Shown here piece by piece: positions 33,305 through 41,635 of a stretch of 60,656 nucleotides of DNA; position 1 is the first letter of the stretch, and every line of letters starts with the position of its first letter. The notes under the pieces are model-generated. The model was not told the origin of the DNA, ran no database searches, and saw only the letters and a program-made list of their open reading frames with translations. This DNA is from a virus, in the IMG/VR virus record IMGVR_UViG_3300049002_000003, positions 1 through 60,656 of that record; one strand, given 5' to 3'. Position numbers and translations under genes: made by a program.

Positions 33305-33518
33305 GCCGTCACTCGCCTCTCCTAGCCTTCGCTTGGCTTCCCATACCATTCCATGCCGGAAGCGCTCCAATCCCCGCAGCATCGAACCGTAGCCAGCACG
33401 ACCGCGTAGAACCGGTCCACACCATACCGAGCATTGCCCAGACCTACCGAGCCGTTCTCTGCCCCGCCACGCCGATCCGTTGGCGCAACCGGCCCAACCC
33501 AGCCTCTCCTGGCCGAGC
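33305..33518 (-). repeat. GGNNN pentad leader, 214 bp
   Basis: The whole gap between two genes is built of pentads. On the minus strand it reads GATCG GCGTG GCGGG and GCTCG GTATG GTGTG, so GG straddles each pentad border. On the plus strand CC sits mainly at positions 1 modulo 5 (33306-33356) and then 2 modulo 5 (33367-33477). It runs into the AGGAGAGG site of the next gene. Confidence 0.8.
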
Positions 33519-33740
33519 CTAGGAGTGGAAGACCTCGTTGAAGGTCACCAAGCGGATCTCCTGGCCGACGACGAATGGCGGCGCAGAGCCGTCCGCGAAC
33601 GTCAGAGTCATGCTGGCGTCGGCCAGCACTTCACCTTCAGCCTCCGCGACTTCCTCCGGCCGCACGAGCGTCGCCGTGAACGAGTTGGGCTGTACGTCCG
33701 TGACCTGAACGTGCATATCCCAACGGTGTGACTGTGGCAT
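33519..33740 (-). CDS. small hypothetical protein
   Basis: The protein has 73 residues from ATG 33740 behind AAGGAGACAGGG. It consists of strands (HVQVTDVQPNSFTATLVRPE; GQEIRLVTFNEVFHS) and resembles a small OB- or SH3-like barrel. It sits downstream of the DNA polymerase gene and is then followed by the pentad array. Confidence 0.62.
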   Translation of the reverse strand: MPQSHRWDMHVQVTDVQPNSFTATLVRPEEVAEAEGEVLADASMTLTFADGSAPPFVVGQEIRLVTFNEVFHS

Positions 33741-33790
33741 CCCTGTCTCCTTCGGTCGGGTTGAACCTAATACTGCGGTCTGGGCTGGGG

Positions 33791-36700
33791 CTACGTCGGG
33801 TCGATCACCCAGACGTCTTCCACATAGACCGATGCGCCGAAGCGCGTCGCATCGTACTTCCCGCGCACCAACAAGACATCGCGGTCCATGTTGAGATCCC
33901 ATAGCGCCTTCTCGAATGCAGGGAAGATGAAGCGGTTCCAACGGAGATAGATGATGGTGTCTGTCTCGTCTAGCGCGTGGATCACCATCCGCTTGACAAG
34001 GTCAGGCCGCTTCATGCGAGCGCGGATGACCTCATAGTCCTCACCGGTCTGGCCACGCTGGTCCTCAACCACGTCTCGCGAGTCGCGAAGCGTCGGAACG
34101 CAGGCGTACACCACTTTGGTGTCGCGTCCAAGAGCTTCGATCTGGGCCCCATTATGGGTCGGCTTAGGCAGCATTATGGCGCGCGAGTCGATGGCCTTCC
34201 GAACAGCCTGGAGCTTCCGGTCTACCGCATGGATGGAGAACGGGTCATCGGTACCGGCCTTCGCTAGAACAGCCGTCAGTTTAGCCGGCCCAATTCCCTT
34301 CACCCGCAGAAGGCTCGACCAGTCCTCGAATGGTCCATTCTCTGCCCGGTCGCGGACGATGTTCCCCGCATGCCAGAGCCCTAGTCCGGGCAGCTGGCTG
34401 AAGCCGGCGCCGATCCGGCCGTTCCGAATGCCCCAGGTCTCCTGTGAGCGCTTCAGGCTCGGCGCTGCTATCCGGACACCATGCTTGATAGCGTCGCGCA
34501 ACAGGAAATACTCATCGTCCGGGTACTTCAACAGGCAAGCGGTGAAGAACTCAATCGGGTGGTAGACCTTGAGCCACATCGTCCAGTACGCCAGCATAGC
34601 ATACGAGACGGAGTGTGCGACGTTGAAGGCATAGGTGCCGGCTGTCGCCATGCGGGCCCAGATCTCCTTGGCCTCCGCTTCCTTCATTCCATGCAAGCGC
34701 TTCGCACCTTCGAGGAACAGTCCTTGCCGCATGTTGAACGCCGCGTTGCCGTGCTTGAGCGAGATGATCTTGCGGATCTCTTGGGCGTGGGTCCAGTCGA
34801 AGCCGCCGATGAGCCGGACAATCGCAAGGATCTGCTCTTGGTAGATAATCTGGCCCTTGGTCCAGCCGATGATGTCCACCAGAGCGCGGTGGATCTTCTC
34901 CGGCTTGATCTTCCTGTGCTTGGTCCAGATGTACCGCTCGGTCGAGCCGGAGTGAAGCGGTCCAGGGCGGGACAGCGCATTGATGTCGGCTAGCTCCATA
35001 AATGTGTCCGGCTTCACACCACCACAGACGATCCGAGTTGCCCCACCGCCGAACTGGAAGATGCCCGTCAAGTCGCCATCTGCGAACGCTGCGATGATCT
35101 TCGGGTCATCCAGCGGGACGTCGTACATATCCTCAAGTGTCTTGCCGATCATCTTGAGGGCATGCTCTATCATGCCGAGGGTCGACAGCCCAAGGAAGTC
35201 GACCTTCATCAAGTTCAGGTACTCGGCGTCATACTTGTTGACGGACAGGACTTGTCGCTTGCGCTTCGCCTTGCCCGATCCGGTCTCGCGCTCATACGTC
35301 GCGCAGACGTCCGTCAGCGAACTGTCCGCGACGACTAGGCCGCAGGCATGGACCGACATGCCCTTGGTGTTGCCTTCGAGCCGGAGCGCCTTCCAGAGGA
35401 CTGGATAGGCATCCATGACCTCCTTGGCCTGCGGGAACATCGCAACCGTGTCTTCGAGCGTAGCTCCAGCCCGCGCGTCGCCAGAGCTACGCTCAATCAT
35501 CAGGTCCTTGATGACCTTGACGTGGTAGTCAGGCACTGCGTTGACGCGAGCTACGTCAACCAGAGAGTTCTTGCCCTTGTAGAGCGTGTACGTGCCGATA
35601 GCGCCGACCCGGTCGGCGCCATAGACTTGAATCGCATGCTGAGTTAGTTCGTCGCGCCGATGGTCAGCGAAGTCCAAGTCAACGTCGGGCACGTCCATGC
35701 GGTCGAGCGCGATGAACCGCTCGAAGTACATCATGGGGAATTGGAGCGGATCAACCTCAGTAATGCGAAGTAGGTAGCAGGTAAGAGATGCCGCTGCGGA
35801 GCCACGAGCCGGACCAACGGGGATGGGGTGTCCGTTGCCGTCATCCTTGGCCCAACGAACCAGTTCGGACAGCATCAAGAAGTAGTCTATGAAGCCCTTC
35901 TCGGAAATGATGGACATCTCGTAGCGGAGCCGCTCAAGATACTTCGCGCGCTGCTTCTTCAATCGGTTGTTGAAGCGCGCCCGGTAGTCCCAACCCTGCT
36001 TCAGCCAATCCCAGATCAACTTCTTGCTCGACGTGTACCCGTCTGGTAGCGGGAACCGGAGTCGCTCAGCCTTTGGCAACTTGACGTTACAGCGCGCAGC
36101 AATCTCTTGAGTTGAGTAGAGCGCTTGCTGCGCAGCCAGCTTGCTAAGACCTGTGCCCATAAGCCGTTGCATGACTAGCTTGTCTGACGTCGGGTGCGTC
36201 AGGCGAATGTCGTACTCCCAGCCTTCGGCCTGCTTCGAGACCGTGCCGGCGCCACGGCCGGCCGCGTGGAGAATCAGTTGCATCTCATTGTCGTCCGGGT
36301 GCGGGTAGTGCACGTCAGCTGTCGCTACTAGCGGTATGCCATAGCGCTGTCCCTCTTGCGCATACCACTGGTTGATAGCATGAGACCGTTTGAGCTCAGG
36401 AAACATCTGCGTCTCAAGGTAGAACCGGTCTCCAAGCAAGTCCTTGAACCGCTCGATAGTTCGGCGCGCTGCGCGCTCGCTTGGAGCGTCGTTCCCTTTG
36501 CCGCCGAGTAGGTCACACGCTAGCTTCGAGTCGGCGCAACCGGACAGCACTATGAGACCTTCGTTGTGCTCGGCCAGCATGTCGCCGGAGACAGTCGGCC
36601 AGCGGTAGAACCCTTCGGCCCAACTCCGCGTAACGATCTGCATCAAGTTGTGGTAGCCGGTCTGGTCGGCCGCCAACAGCGTCAGGTGCCACTTCCGGGT

Positions 36701-36937
36701 ATTGCCGGTCTCGCGCATGTCAGCCGGACCAGTGTATGCCTCCAAGCCGAAGATTGGCTTGACGTTGTGCTTGAGGCAGAACTTCTCGTGTGGCGCGTGT
36801 GACGAGACGTTCCCATGTTCAGTCACGGCTTGCGCCTTCATGCCTAGCTCGGCTGACCGCAGTACGTGTTGCTCCTCGGTCCCATAGCCGTCGCCATAGG
36901 ACTTCGTAGTGTGGTGGTGAAGCGAGACGTACTTCAC
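33791..36937 (-). CDS. dnaE: DNA polymerase III alpha subunit
   Basis: The protein has 1048 residues from a GTG. The PHP domain begins SLHHHTTKSYGD. The polymerase core has GPARGSAAAS (375-384), PDVDLDFAD (417-425) with catalytic Asp418 and Asp420, and MKVDFLGLS with Asp580 as third acid. A helix-hairpin-helix (RVKGIGPAKLTAVL) is near 880, and an OB-like end (YEVIRARMKRPDLVKRM) follows. It replicates the phage genome without needing the host alpha subunit. It is slightly shorter than E. coli DnaE (1160), so the tau-binding tail may be missing. Confidence 0.95.
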   Translation of the reverse strand: MKYVSLHHHTTKSYGDGYGTEEQHVLRSAELGMKAQAVTEHGNVSSHAPHEKFCLKHNVKPIFGLEAYTGPADMRETGNTRKWHLTLLAADQTGYHNLMQIVTRSWAEGFYRWPTVSGDMLAEHNEGLIVLSGCADSKLACDLLGGKGNDAPSERAARRTIERFKDLLGDRFYLETQMFPELKRSHAINQWYAQEGQRYGIPLVATADVHYPHPDDNEMQLILHAAGRGAGTVSKQAEGWEYDIRLTHPTSDKLVMQRLMGTGLSKLAAQQALYSTQEIAARCNVKLPKAERLRFPLPDGYTSSKKLIWDWLKQGWDYRARFNNRLKKQRAKYLERLRYEMSIISEKGFIDYFLMLSELVRWAKDDGNGHPIPVGPARGSAAASLTCYLLRITEVDPLQFPMMYFERFIALDRMDVPDVDLDFADHRRDELTQHAIQVYGADRVGAIGTYTLYKGKNSLVDVARVNAVPDYHVKVIKDLMIERSSGDARAGATLEDTVAMFPQAKEVMDAYPVLWKALRLEGNTKGMSVHACGLVVADSSLTDVCATYERETGSGKAKRKRQVLSVNKYDAEYLNLMKVDFLGLSTLGMIEHALKMIGKTLEDMYDVPLDDPKIIAAFADGDLTGIFQFGGGATRIVCGGVKPDTFMELADINALSRPGPLHSGSTERYIWTKHRKIKPEKIHRALVDIIGWTKGQIIYQEQILAIVRLIGGFDWTHAQEIRKIISLKHGNAAFNMRQGLFLEGAKRLHGMKEAEAKEIWARMATAGTYAFNVAHSVSYAMLAYWTMWLKVYHPIEFFTACLLKYPDDEYFLLRDAIKHGVRIAAPSLKRSQETWGIRNGRIGAGFSQLPGLGLWHAGNIVRDRAENGPFEDWSSLLRVKGIGPAKLTAVLAKAGTDDPFSIHAVDRKLQAVRKAIDSRAIMLPKPTHNGAQIEALGRDTKVVYACVPTLRDSRDVVEDQRGQTGEDYEVIRARMKRPDLVKRMVIHALDETDTIIYLRWNRFIFPAFEKALWDLNMDRDVLLVRGKYDATRFGASVYVEDVWVIDPT

Positions 36938-37119
36938 GCGGTTGGCTTCGGTCGCTCAGGCTGCCGGTCGCCTATCAACTTGAGCCATTCCTCTCGGTGC
37001 TCCTCGTACACGTGCCATACGGCGTCTTGCCGCGCTAGCTCTCCGTCCGGTCGGCTGTCGCCTTCCCAAGAGCATATCTGGCAGACGCCCTTCTGGTCGA
37101 CGTACTCAGTCACAGGCAT
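36934..37119 (-). CDS. small zinc-finger protein
   Basis: The protein has 61 residues from ATG 37119, with its stop overlapping the polymerase GTG. CQICSWEGDSRPDG, with a later HVYEEHREEW, gives Cys-x2-Cys ... His-x4-His, a C2H2-type finger of the kind often called a zinc-ribbon in actinophages. It probably binds nucleic acid or a replication partner. Confidence 0.65.
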   Translation of the reverse strand: MPVTEYVDQKGVCQICSWEGDSRPDGELARQDAVWHVYEEHREEWLKLIGDRQPERPKPTA

Positions 37120-37331
37120 TCTCCCGCGTGGACCATGAAGCATCGCGCGCAGACCTTTGATGGCTTGCGGCCAACTTCAGCTAGCAGCGCCGAGTCGGCA
37201 TGGTCGTGGAGCGCTACCAACACCCTGTCCTCACTCGGGTCATCGCCCGGTTGGTACTCGACTTGGTCGCCTGGCTGGAATCTGCGGCCGCACTCGCCAC
37301 AGGTGCCGGGGTATTTCGCCGCAAAGCTCAT
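37110..37331 (-). CDS. zinc-binding hypothetical protein
   Basis: The protein has 73 residues from ATG 37331 (ATGA with the deaminase stop; a TTG two codons earlier is possible). It has YPGTCGECGRRFQPGDQVEY with KVCARCFMVHAGECL, two Cys-x2-Cys knuckles forming a ribbon. Such domains occur in phage proteins next to PolIII alpha. The function is unknown. Confidence 0.68.
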   Translation of the reverse strand: MSFAAKYPGTCGECGRRFQPGDQVEYQPGDDPSEDRVLVALHDHADSALLAEVGRKPSKVCARCFMVHAGECL

Positions 37332-37732
37332 CGCCAAAGTACCTCTAGCTCAAGGCTAGCGAGGAACGATTGGCAATCAGCGCATGGCTCCTTCGAGACA
37401 TACAGCGTTGACTCTACGAAGACCTCACGCGGGTACCGGGTACCCAGCGCCATGGACACCGTGGCGACTTCGGCGTGCACGGCGACGCAGAATCCCTCTC
37501 CCGTGTATGGAGCGGTGCGCGGTAGCTCGGCGTGCGTCTTCCGGCCGCGCGGACAGATCAAGGCGCAGTGATCTGCCGGACCGCTGTTCCAGCCGGTCGC
37601 AATCGTCCGGCCGCGCCATACCAGAACTGCGCCGACACCACTCCTCTGGCAAAAGCTCCGCCCGGCTACGCGCGCAGCTGTCGCGAGGTAGCTGGCGTCA
37701 ACAGCATTCAGGACGCCATGTACTTGAGGCAT
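37328..37732 (-). CDS. deoxycytidylate deaminase-like enzyme
   Basis: The protein has 134 residues from ATG 37732. The zinc site is His86-Ala-Glu88 (VAVHAEVAT) and Cys117/Cys120 (KEPCADCQS), as in dCMP/cytidine deaminases. An extra CALICPRG segment (56-63) may hold a second metal, as in T4 dCMP deaminase. It should convert dCMP to dUMP, the substrate of the phage ThyX. The upstream frame beyond 37732 is a shadow of the glycosylase gene. Confidence 0.85.
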   Translation of the reverse strand: MPQVHGVLNAVDASYLATAARVAGRSFCQRSGVGAVLVWRGRTIATGWNSGPADHCALICPRGRKTHAELPRTAPYTGEGFCVAVHAEVATVSMALGTRYPREVFVESTLYVSKEPCADCQSFLASLELEVLWR

Positions 37733-38313
37733 AGGAAGTCCTTTGCATAGTCGGCTCGCGTCTGTAGGCCGCGCAAGACGGCGGCCGGATGATATAGCGG
37801 GACAACCGGCGGTAGCCGACTTGGGACAGGCTTGCCGGTTCGGATGTCGCGCCGCATGATCATGAAAGGCCGACCGTGGATAGCCGAGACGCTCTGGCCA
37901 TCCCAACCGAGCCCTATGAGAGCGCAGCGGCCGAGTGTCGCGACGACATCTGGGCGGAGGATGCTGATCTCGCGCCGGACGTACAACCGCGCAGCAGATA
38001 GCTCGACTGCGCTCGGCGTGCGGTTGTTCGGCGGCCGGTACTTTATGGCATTGGTGATCCAGCAGTCTCCGCGCGGCAGGCCGATCCCGCGCAGCATAGC
38101 GTCCAGTAGCTGTCCCGAGTCGCCTACAAACGGTTCGCCGCGCCATTCCTCTTGCGCGCCAGGAGCCTCACCGAGGAACAGCACGCGCGGGAACCAACGC
38201 GCTCCGGCTCCCGGCACGAGCTTCGTTCGCTCCCTAAGCCTGCTGAAGGCTGGATCGGCCGCGTAGTCCGTGTGAAGCCGTTCCAGTGGGTCTACGGCCA
38301 TCCTAGGCACCAT
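37708..38313 (-). CDS. uracil-DNA glycosylase, family 4 type, lacking Fe-S cysteines
   Basis: The protein has 201 residues. Motif 1 is VLFLGEAPGAQEE, followed by GEPFVGDSGQLLDAML, ITNAIKYRPPNNRTP and motif 2 PLYHPAAVLR. All are family-4/5 UDG signatures, so it should remove uracil from DNA. Family-4 enzymes hold a 4Fe-4S cluster on four cysteines. Here the N-terminal Cys-x2-Cys is absent (DPAFSRLRE), the KCRPP cysteine is Tyr, and the next is Ala (ELSAARLYV). An ATG four codons later (38301) is an alternative start. Confidence 0.85.
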   Translation of the reverse strand: MVPRMAVDPLERLHTDYAADPAFSRLRERTKLVPGAGARWFPRVLFLGEAPGAQEEWRGEPFVGDSGQLLDAMLRGIGLPRGDCWITNAIKYRPPNNRTPSAVELSAARLYVRREISILRPDVVATLGRCALIGLGWDGQSVSAIHGRPFMIMRRDIRTGKPVPSRLPPVVPLYHPAAVLRGLQTRADYAKDFLCLKYMAS

Positions 38314-39076
38314 GCCCGCGCACCAGGCGCGGCTTCCGCCGGACGTACGACTGGACCTCATGGACATCGCGGGGTGCCGCGTCGTCATTGTTGGCGATCC
38401 GAGCGAGCGCGCGCTGGACCTCGACTGGCAGATCGTCCCATCCGTCCGTCGCCTTCCCGTTGGACTCTCCGCTCTCGTGCTTGTGCCCGAGGAATGTCCC
38501 AACTCTGCCCATGACATCTGCTCCATACCGATTGTTGAGGTACGCGCGCAGAGTACTTGCGTCAGCGCCAACCGGCGGGAAGGCAGAATTGCGATTTGAG
38601 CCCTGCTCGACGTCGTACAGCGCCAGCATGAGGAAGAGATGCCCGATCAAGTCCATGATGACCTGTCGGGTCGATTCGGCCCCATCAGCTTCCGGCTCGC
38701 CATTCCAGACCACGGACTTGATAGCGCCGACCTTCCTGTTGACATCAGGAAACGTGCCCTTGGCGCCGAGATGCTGAACGTCGCGGTACTTGGCATTCTT
38801 CTTGAGGAACAGCGCGAGCCATTCCGGCAACAGGTCATCCGCGATGTAGTGCGCCTCTACCGTCAGAATCGGCGGCAAGTCATGGTACGTGAGCGCCGTT
38901 CCGTTGGCTTCTGCGGCCTGCTGGCCGTACCACTCGGGCCGGAGTATCCGCAGCACGCGCTCGATTGCGCCGTCTTCGACGCTCGCGTAGTGCGAGCCGA
39001 CCGACAGCGCGTCAGCTAACGCTTGCTGCAGCATTCGCAGGGCTGCCGCGTCCTGCTCGTCCATTTGCACGGTCAT
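38303..39076 (-). CDS. MazG/Nmad1-like hypothetical protein
   Basis: The protein has 257 residues from ATG 39076 (ATGA). The middle FLKKNAKYRDVQHLGAKGTF, then NRKVGAIKSVVW and TRQVIMDLIGHLFLMLALYD, has the K-x-Y-x-D, E-x-x-D-x-x-x layout of the all-alpha NTP pyrophosphatase fold (MazG and the Nmad1 nucleotide-modification domain). It may handle a dNTP. The rest is helical with a basic C-terminus. The family call is moderate; the substrate is unknown. Confidence 0.6.
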   Translation of the reverse strand: MTVQMDEQDAAALRMLQQALADALSVGSHYASVEDGAIERVLRILRPEWYGQQAAEANGTALTYHDLPPILTVEAHYIADDLLPEWLALFLKKNAKYRDVQHLGAKGTFPDVNRKVGAIKSVVWNGEPEADGAESTRQVIMDLIGHLFLMLALYDVEQGSNRNSAFPPVGADASTLRAYLNNRYGADVMGRVGTFLGHKHESGESNGKATDGWDDLPVEVQRALARIANNDDAAPRDVHEVQSYVRRKPRLVRGHGA

Positions 39077-39678
39077 CTCTCGCACCTCTCCGCCTTCCAC
39101 TTGTCGAACAGCGTGCCGGCTTGCTCCATGCTCCAGACTCGTACTGCGCCGTCATAGTGCTGGTTGTATGGCTGATCCCGAATGGCGACGTATGGGCCAA
39201 ACAGCGGCATAGCTCGGTCGCACAACTCCGGCAGATCATCCAACACCATCACTACGTCAACAGGGTCTACCAGCTTGCTCAGCTGGCGATACTTGTCGTG
39301 CCCGAACAGCACGCCATCATACTGAATGCCGTTCCGCCGCAGCCAATGCCGAGTGTCTGGGTCGATGTTGTCGAGCCGGAGGTATGGCCTAGTCGTACAG
39401 ATCCAGACCTGTGCCCCTCCTCTCCTGATCTTGCGCGACAACTCGGCTGCGCCTTCGTATACCGGCATGGAGCGCTTCAAGCCGCCCTGTCGATACGCCA
39501 GCTTGCATTGCCGATACGTCGTGTTGGACATGCCGAGATGCTTCCAGAATGGCTGTCCTGGGTTGATGTCGGCAGGGTTGGGTAGCTCGCGGCCAGTCCA
39601 CTCCTGTGCGAACCGCGTGAAGTGACCGTGGTAGTCGCCCAGCGTCCCATCAATGTCGAGCGCGACAACCGGCTTCAC
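39073..39678 (-). CDS. HAD-superfamily 5'-nucleotidase/phosphatase
   Basis: The protein has 201 residues from a GTG overlapping the previous stop. It opens VVALDIDGTLGDYHG (nucleophile Asp8, acid Asp10) and has motif II in VWICTTRPY and motif IV VVMVLDDLPE. The insert resembles mitochondrial-type 5'(3')-deoxyribonucleotidase. It sits beside the dNTP genes, so dNMP turnover is a likely role; that substrate is inferred. Confidence 0.8.
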   Translation of the reverse strand: MKPVVALDIDGTLGDYHGHFTRFAQEWTGRELPNPADINPGQPFWKHLGMSNTTYRQCKLAYRQGGLKRSMPVYEGAAELSRKIRRGGAQVWICTTRPYLRLDNIDPDTRHWLRRNGIQYDGVLFGHDKYRQLSKLVDPVDVVMVLDDLPELCDRAMPLFGPYVAIRDQPYNQHYDGAVRVWSMEQAGTLFDKWKAERCER

Positions 39679-39866
39679 TTTGCGCAGTTCTTCTCGGCTT
39701 GGTCAAACTTCTCCATCACCATGTCGAGCGACGTGCCATCGAAGACAGCCCAGCCGCCGTCGCTCTCTGGCGCGAAGATTGCTTGGTTGAACTCCTTGCG
39801 ACGTCGGTCTTTTGTCGGGCCGTCCTCAGTCAGTAGCCGCAGAAACTCATCGCGCAGGCTTGTCAT
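39675..39866 (-). CDS. small hypothetical protein
   Basis: The protein has 63 residues: TSLRDEFLRLLTEDGPTKDR and RKEFNQAIFAPESDGGW, ending in a helical tail. GGAGGACAG precedes the ATG, and stop/start overlaps lie on both sides. No family is recognised. Confidence 0.62.
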   Translation of the reverse strand: MTSLRDEFLRLLTEDGPTKDRRRKEFNQAIFAPESDGGWAVFDGTSLDMVMEKFDQAEKNCAK

Positions 39867-40261
39867 CTGTCCTCCAGCAGGTAACAGAGATCCAGGAACA
39901 GCCCGGACAACTCCTGGCGTCTCTGCTTCGGAATGCGCTCGACGTACCGGATGGCTGCTTCTTCATCGCCATTCTCTAGCTCTACCGCTGCCTGCATCGC
40001 GTCGCCTATTGCTGCCGCAGGTGCAACAGACAGCATGGTAGCGAGCGCGCGCTGAAGAATCTCGGCCTTCTCTTCGTCGGCGCAGTAGCCGACGACATGC
40101 GTTCGACTGCCCTCCATGAGAGCGATTGCGGGCGACTTCCGCATGGGGTAGCGGCCGACCCACAGCCCGTGCTCTGGCATATCGGACCGCTCGAATAGCA
40201 GGGAGCGGAATGGCCGGTTGTTCGTCCCAATGCCTGTCTTCTGCGGCTCAGGCTTCGTCAT
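39863..40261 (-). CDS. hypothetical protein
   Basis: The protein has 132 residues. The first half carries strands (GLWVGRYPMRKSPAIALMEG). The second half is helical (AEILQRALATMLSVAPAAAI, RRQELSGLFLDLCYLLEDR). No motif is recognised. It overlaps the small membrane protein gene by 14 bases. Confidence 0.62.
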   Translation of the reverse strand: MTKPEPQKTGIGTNNRPFRSLLFERSDMPEHGLWVGRYPMRKSPAIALMEGSRTHVVGYCADEEKAEILQRALATMLSVAPAAAIGDAMQAAVELENGDEEAAIRYVERIPKQRRQELSGLFLDLCYLLEDR

Positions 40262-40382
40262 GCTCTCGCTCGCAATCGCATTTGATGTGCGACGGCTTGT
40301 TGCGCTCCACGAACTTGACCGAGACCTCCCATATGGCGACGATGATGAGTAGCAGCAGGATGAACTCCTGAGTGCCGCTCAT
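40248..40382 (-). CDS. tiny membrane protein
   Basis: The protein has 44 residues from ATG 40382 to TGA 40248. It begins MSGTQEFILLLLIIVAIWEV, a single membrane helix, then VERNKPSHIKCDCEREHDE with a Cys-x-Cys. Its natural composition, the clear helix and its placement just after the 71-aa membrane protein support a real gene. The function is unknown. Confidence 0.6.
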   Translation of the reverse strand: MSGTQEFILLLLIIVAIWEVSVKFVERNKPSHIKCDCEREHDEA

Positions 40383-40384
40383 GA

Positions 40385-40600
40385 CTAGACCGAGCCGGCC
40401 GCGAGCGTCATCGGCTCATAGCCGCAGCGGACGCGGAGCACGTACGGCGAGACGCCAAGCCCTTCAGGCAGGCTGTCTGCGCGGTGCCGGCCCTTGGGTG
40501 CGGCGTCCGTTTTGGCGACAGCACGGGTCCAGTACTGCGCCGCTTCGCCGACGAACAGGAAGCCGAACACGCCGATTGCCAGCCACATGACGTAGATCAT
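40385..40600 (-). CDS. small membrane protein
   Basis: The protein has 71 residues from ATG 40600 (ATGA with the oxidoreductase gene). An N-terminal helix (YVMWLAIGVFGFLFVGEAAQ) is followed by a cytoplasmic or exposed basic tail. With the next gene it forms a pair of one-pass membrane proteins. Confidence 0.65.
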   Translation of the reverse strand: MIYVMWLAIGVFGFLFVGEAAQYWTRAVAKTDAAPKGRHRADSLPEGLGVSPYVLRVRCGYEPMTLAAGSV

Positions 40601-41412
40601 GCCATCTCCTTGAGTCGGTCGTACACCTTGTTGAACGCCGAATGCACTAGCTGCATCTTATCCCAGGCTCCATACCTGCCGATACGTATCCAGCGCTCAG
40701 AGATATGGCAGTCGCAGTTCGTCCGTACCGGCTTCATGACTTGCGCGGCCGCAATTGGTACCTGTCCGATCGTGCCGGGCCATTCGACAGTTGAGTGCCC
40801 GAATACGTTGGAGAGCCGGTACCAGGACGGTTCGCTCTCGCCATTACACATGACAGTCGCGTCCGGGCACTGCCTGTACGGAATCCGGATGCCGAGTTCG
40901 GGCGCGTCCCCAGCGGCCCAAATCGAGCGCGCCTGGAACCAATGCACCATATACTGGTCCGCGCCGCCCATCCGTTCCATGCAAAGCTCGTTGGCGGGGA
41001 TGGTCGAGATGACGAAGTCGAAGCCGGCTTTGAGGCCGGCAGCGCTGAGTTGAGTAATGTGCCCAACCTTGATCAGGTCTTCGTACATGCCCCAGAGGTT
41101 CCGGTACGTCTGCCGGATGTCCCATGCGTCATGCTCGGCCTCCAAGTCCTCAGGAGACACCGTGCCGTCATAGCTCCCGCTGTAGACCTTCGACCGGTAC
41201 TCAACGCTGGTGCCCTGTAGCCGGTAGGCCACATGGATCGATGAGTTCGGAGAGACTTCTGGGATGGGAGCGTGGAGGTACTGCGCGCCATACAGCTTGG
41301 ACGGCCAGCCACTCGATATGACTGTGATGCTCTCGCGCTTGTAGCCCGCCAATACAGCGGCATGAACAGCAGCGAGCCCTGCTGGGCCGGAGCCCAGGAC
41401 CGCTATTTGCAT
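40597..41412 (-). CDS. FAD/NAD(P)-binding oxidoreductase-like protein
   Basis: The protein has 271 residues from ATG 41412. It begins MQIAVLGSGPAGLAAVHAAV, a perfect Rossmann dinucleotide motif (GxGxxG with hydrophobic beta-1). Further on, DFVISTIPANELC and ARSIWAAGDAPELG (Gly-Asp near the FAD ribityl motif) fit a flavoprotein. The substrate-binding part is not one I can name. Flavoprotein oxidoreductases of this type are rare in phages. It may act on a nucleotide or base modification, but no direct evidence shows this. Confidence 0.75.
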   Translation of the reverse strand: MQIAVLGSGPAGLAAVHAAVLAGYKRESITVISSGWPSKLYGAQYLHAPIPEVSPNSSIHVAYRLQGTSVEYRSKVYSGSYDGTVSPEDLEAEHDAWDIRQTYRNLWGMYEDLIKVGHITQLSAAGLKAGFDFVISTIPANELCMERMGGADQYMVHWFQARSIWAAGDAPELGIRIPYRQCPDATVMCNGESEPSWYRLSNVFGHSTVEWPGTIGQVPIAAAQVMKPVRTNCDCHISERWIRIGRYGAWDKMQLVHSAFNKVYDRLKEMA

Positions 41413-41449
41413 AGGTCCGGGCGCACGGACTACTTCGACTACCACTCCA

Positions 41450-41635
41450 CTACTCCTCATGGGTATGGTCGTGCTGTCCAGGAACGGCTATCGCATGACA
41501 GCGCTCATGGAATGCACGGAGCGCGCCATACATACCGGCAGCGGCTACGTGCTCGTGATGTCGGAATGGCTTACTGGCGCCCAAGTCGCCTAGGTGACGA
41601 GCGTTGAGATGCCGGTTGAAGGTCTCGTCAGACAT
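41450..41635 (-). CDS. small His-rich hypothetical protein
   Basis: The protein has 61 residues from ATG 41635, close behind GGGAG. It is rich in His (KPFRHHEHVAAAGMYGALRA; PGQHDHTHEE), and the tail could bind metal. It overlaps the upstream zinc-ribbon gene by 46 bases in another frame, a rather long overlap. Confidence 0.5.
   Translation of the reverse strand: MSDETFNRHLNARHLGDLGASKPFRHHEHVAAAGMYGALRAFHERCHAIAVPGQHDHTHEE

Noticed and set aside
36934-37331. tRNA-like or other RNA gene near the small zinc-finger genes
   Set aside because: I looked for cloverleaf arms and found none here or elsewhere in the window by eye.
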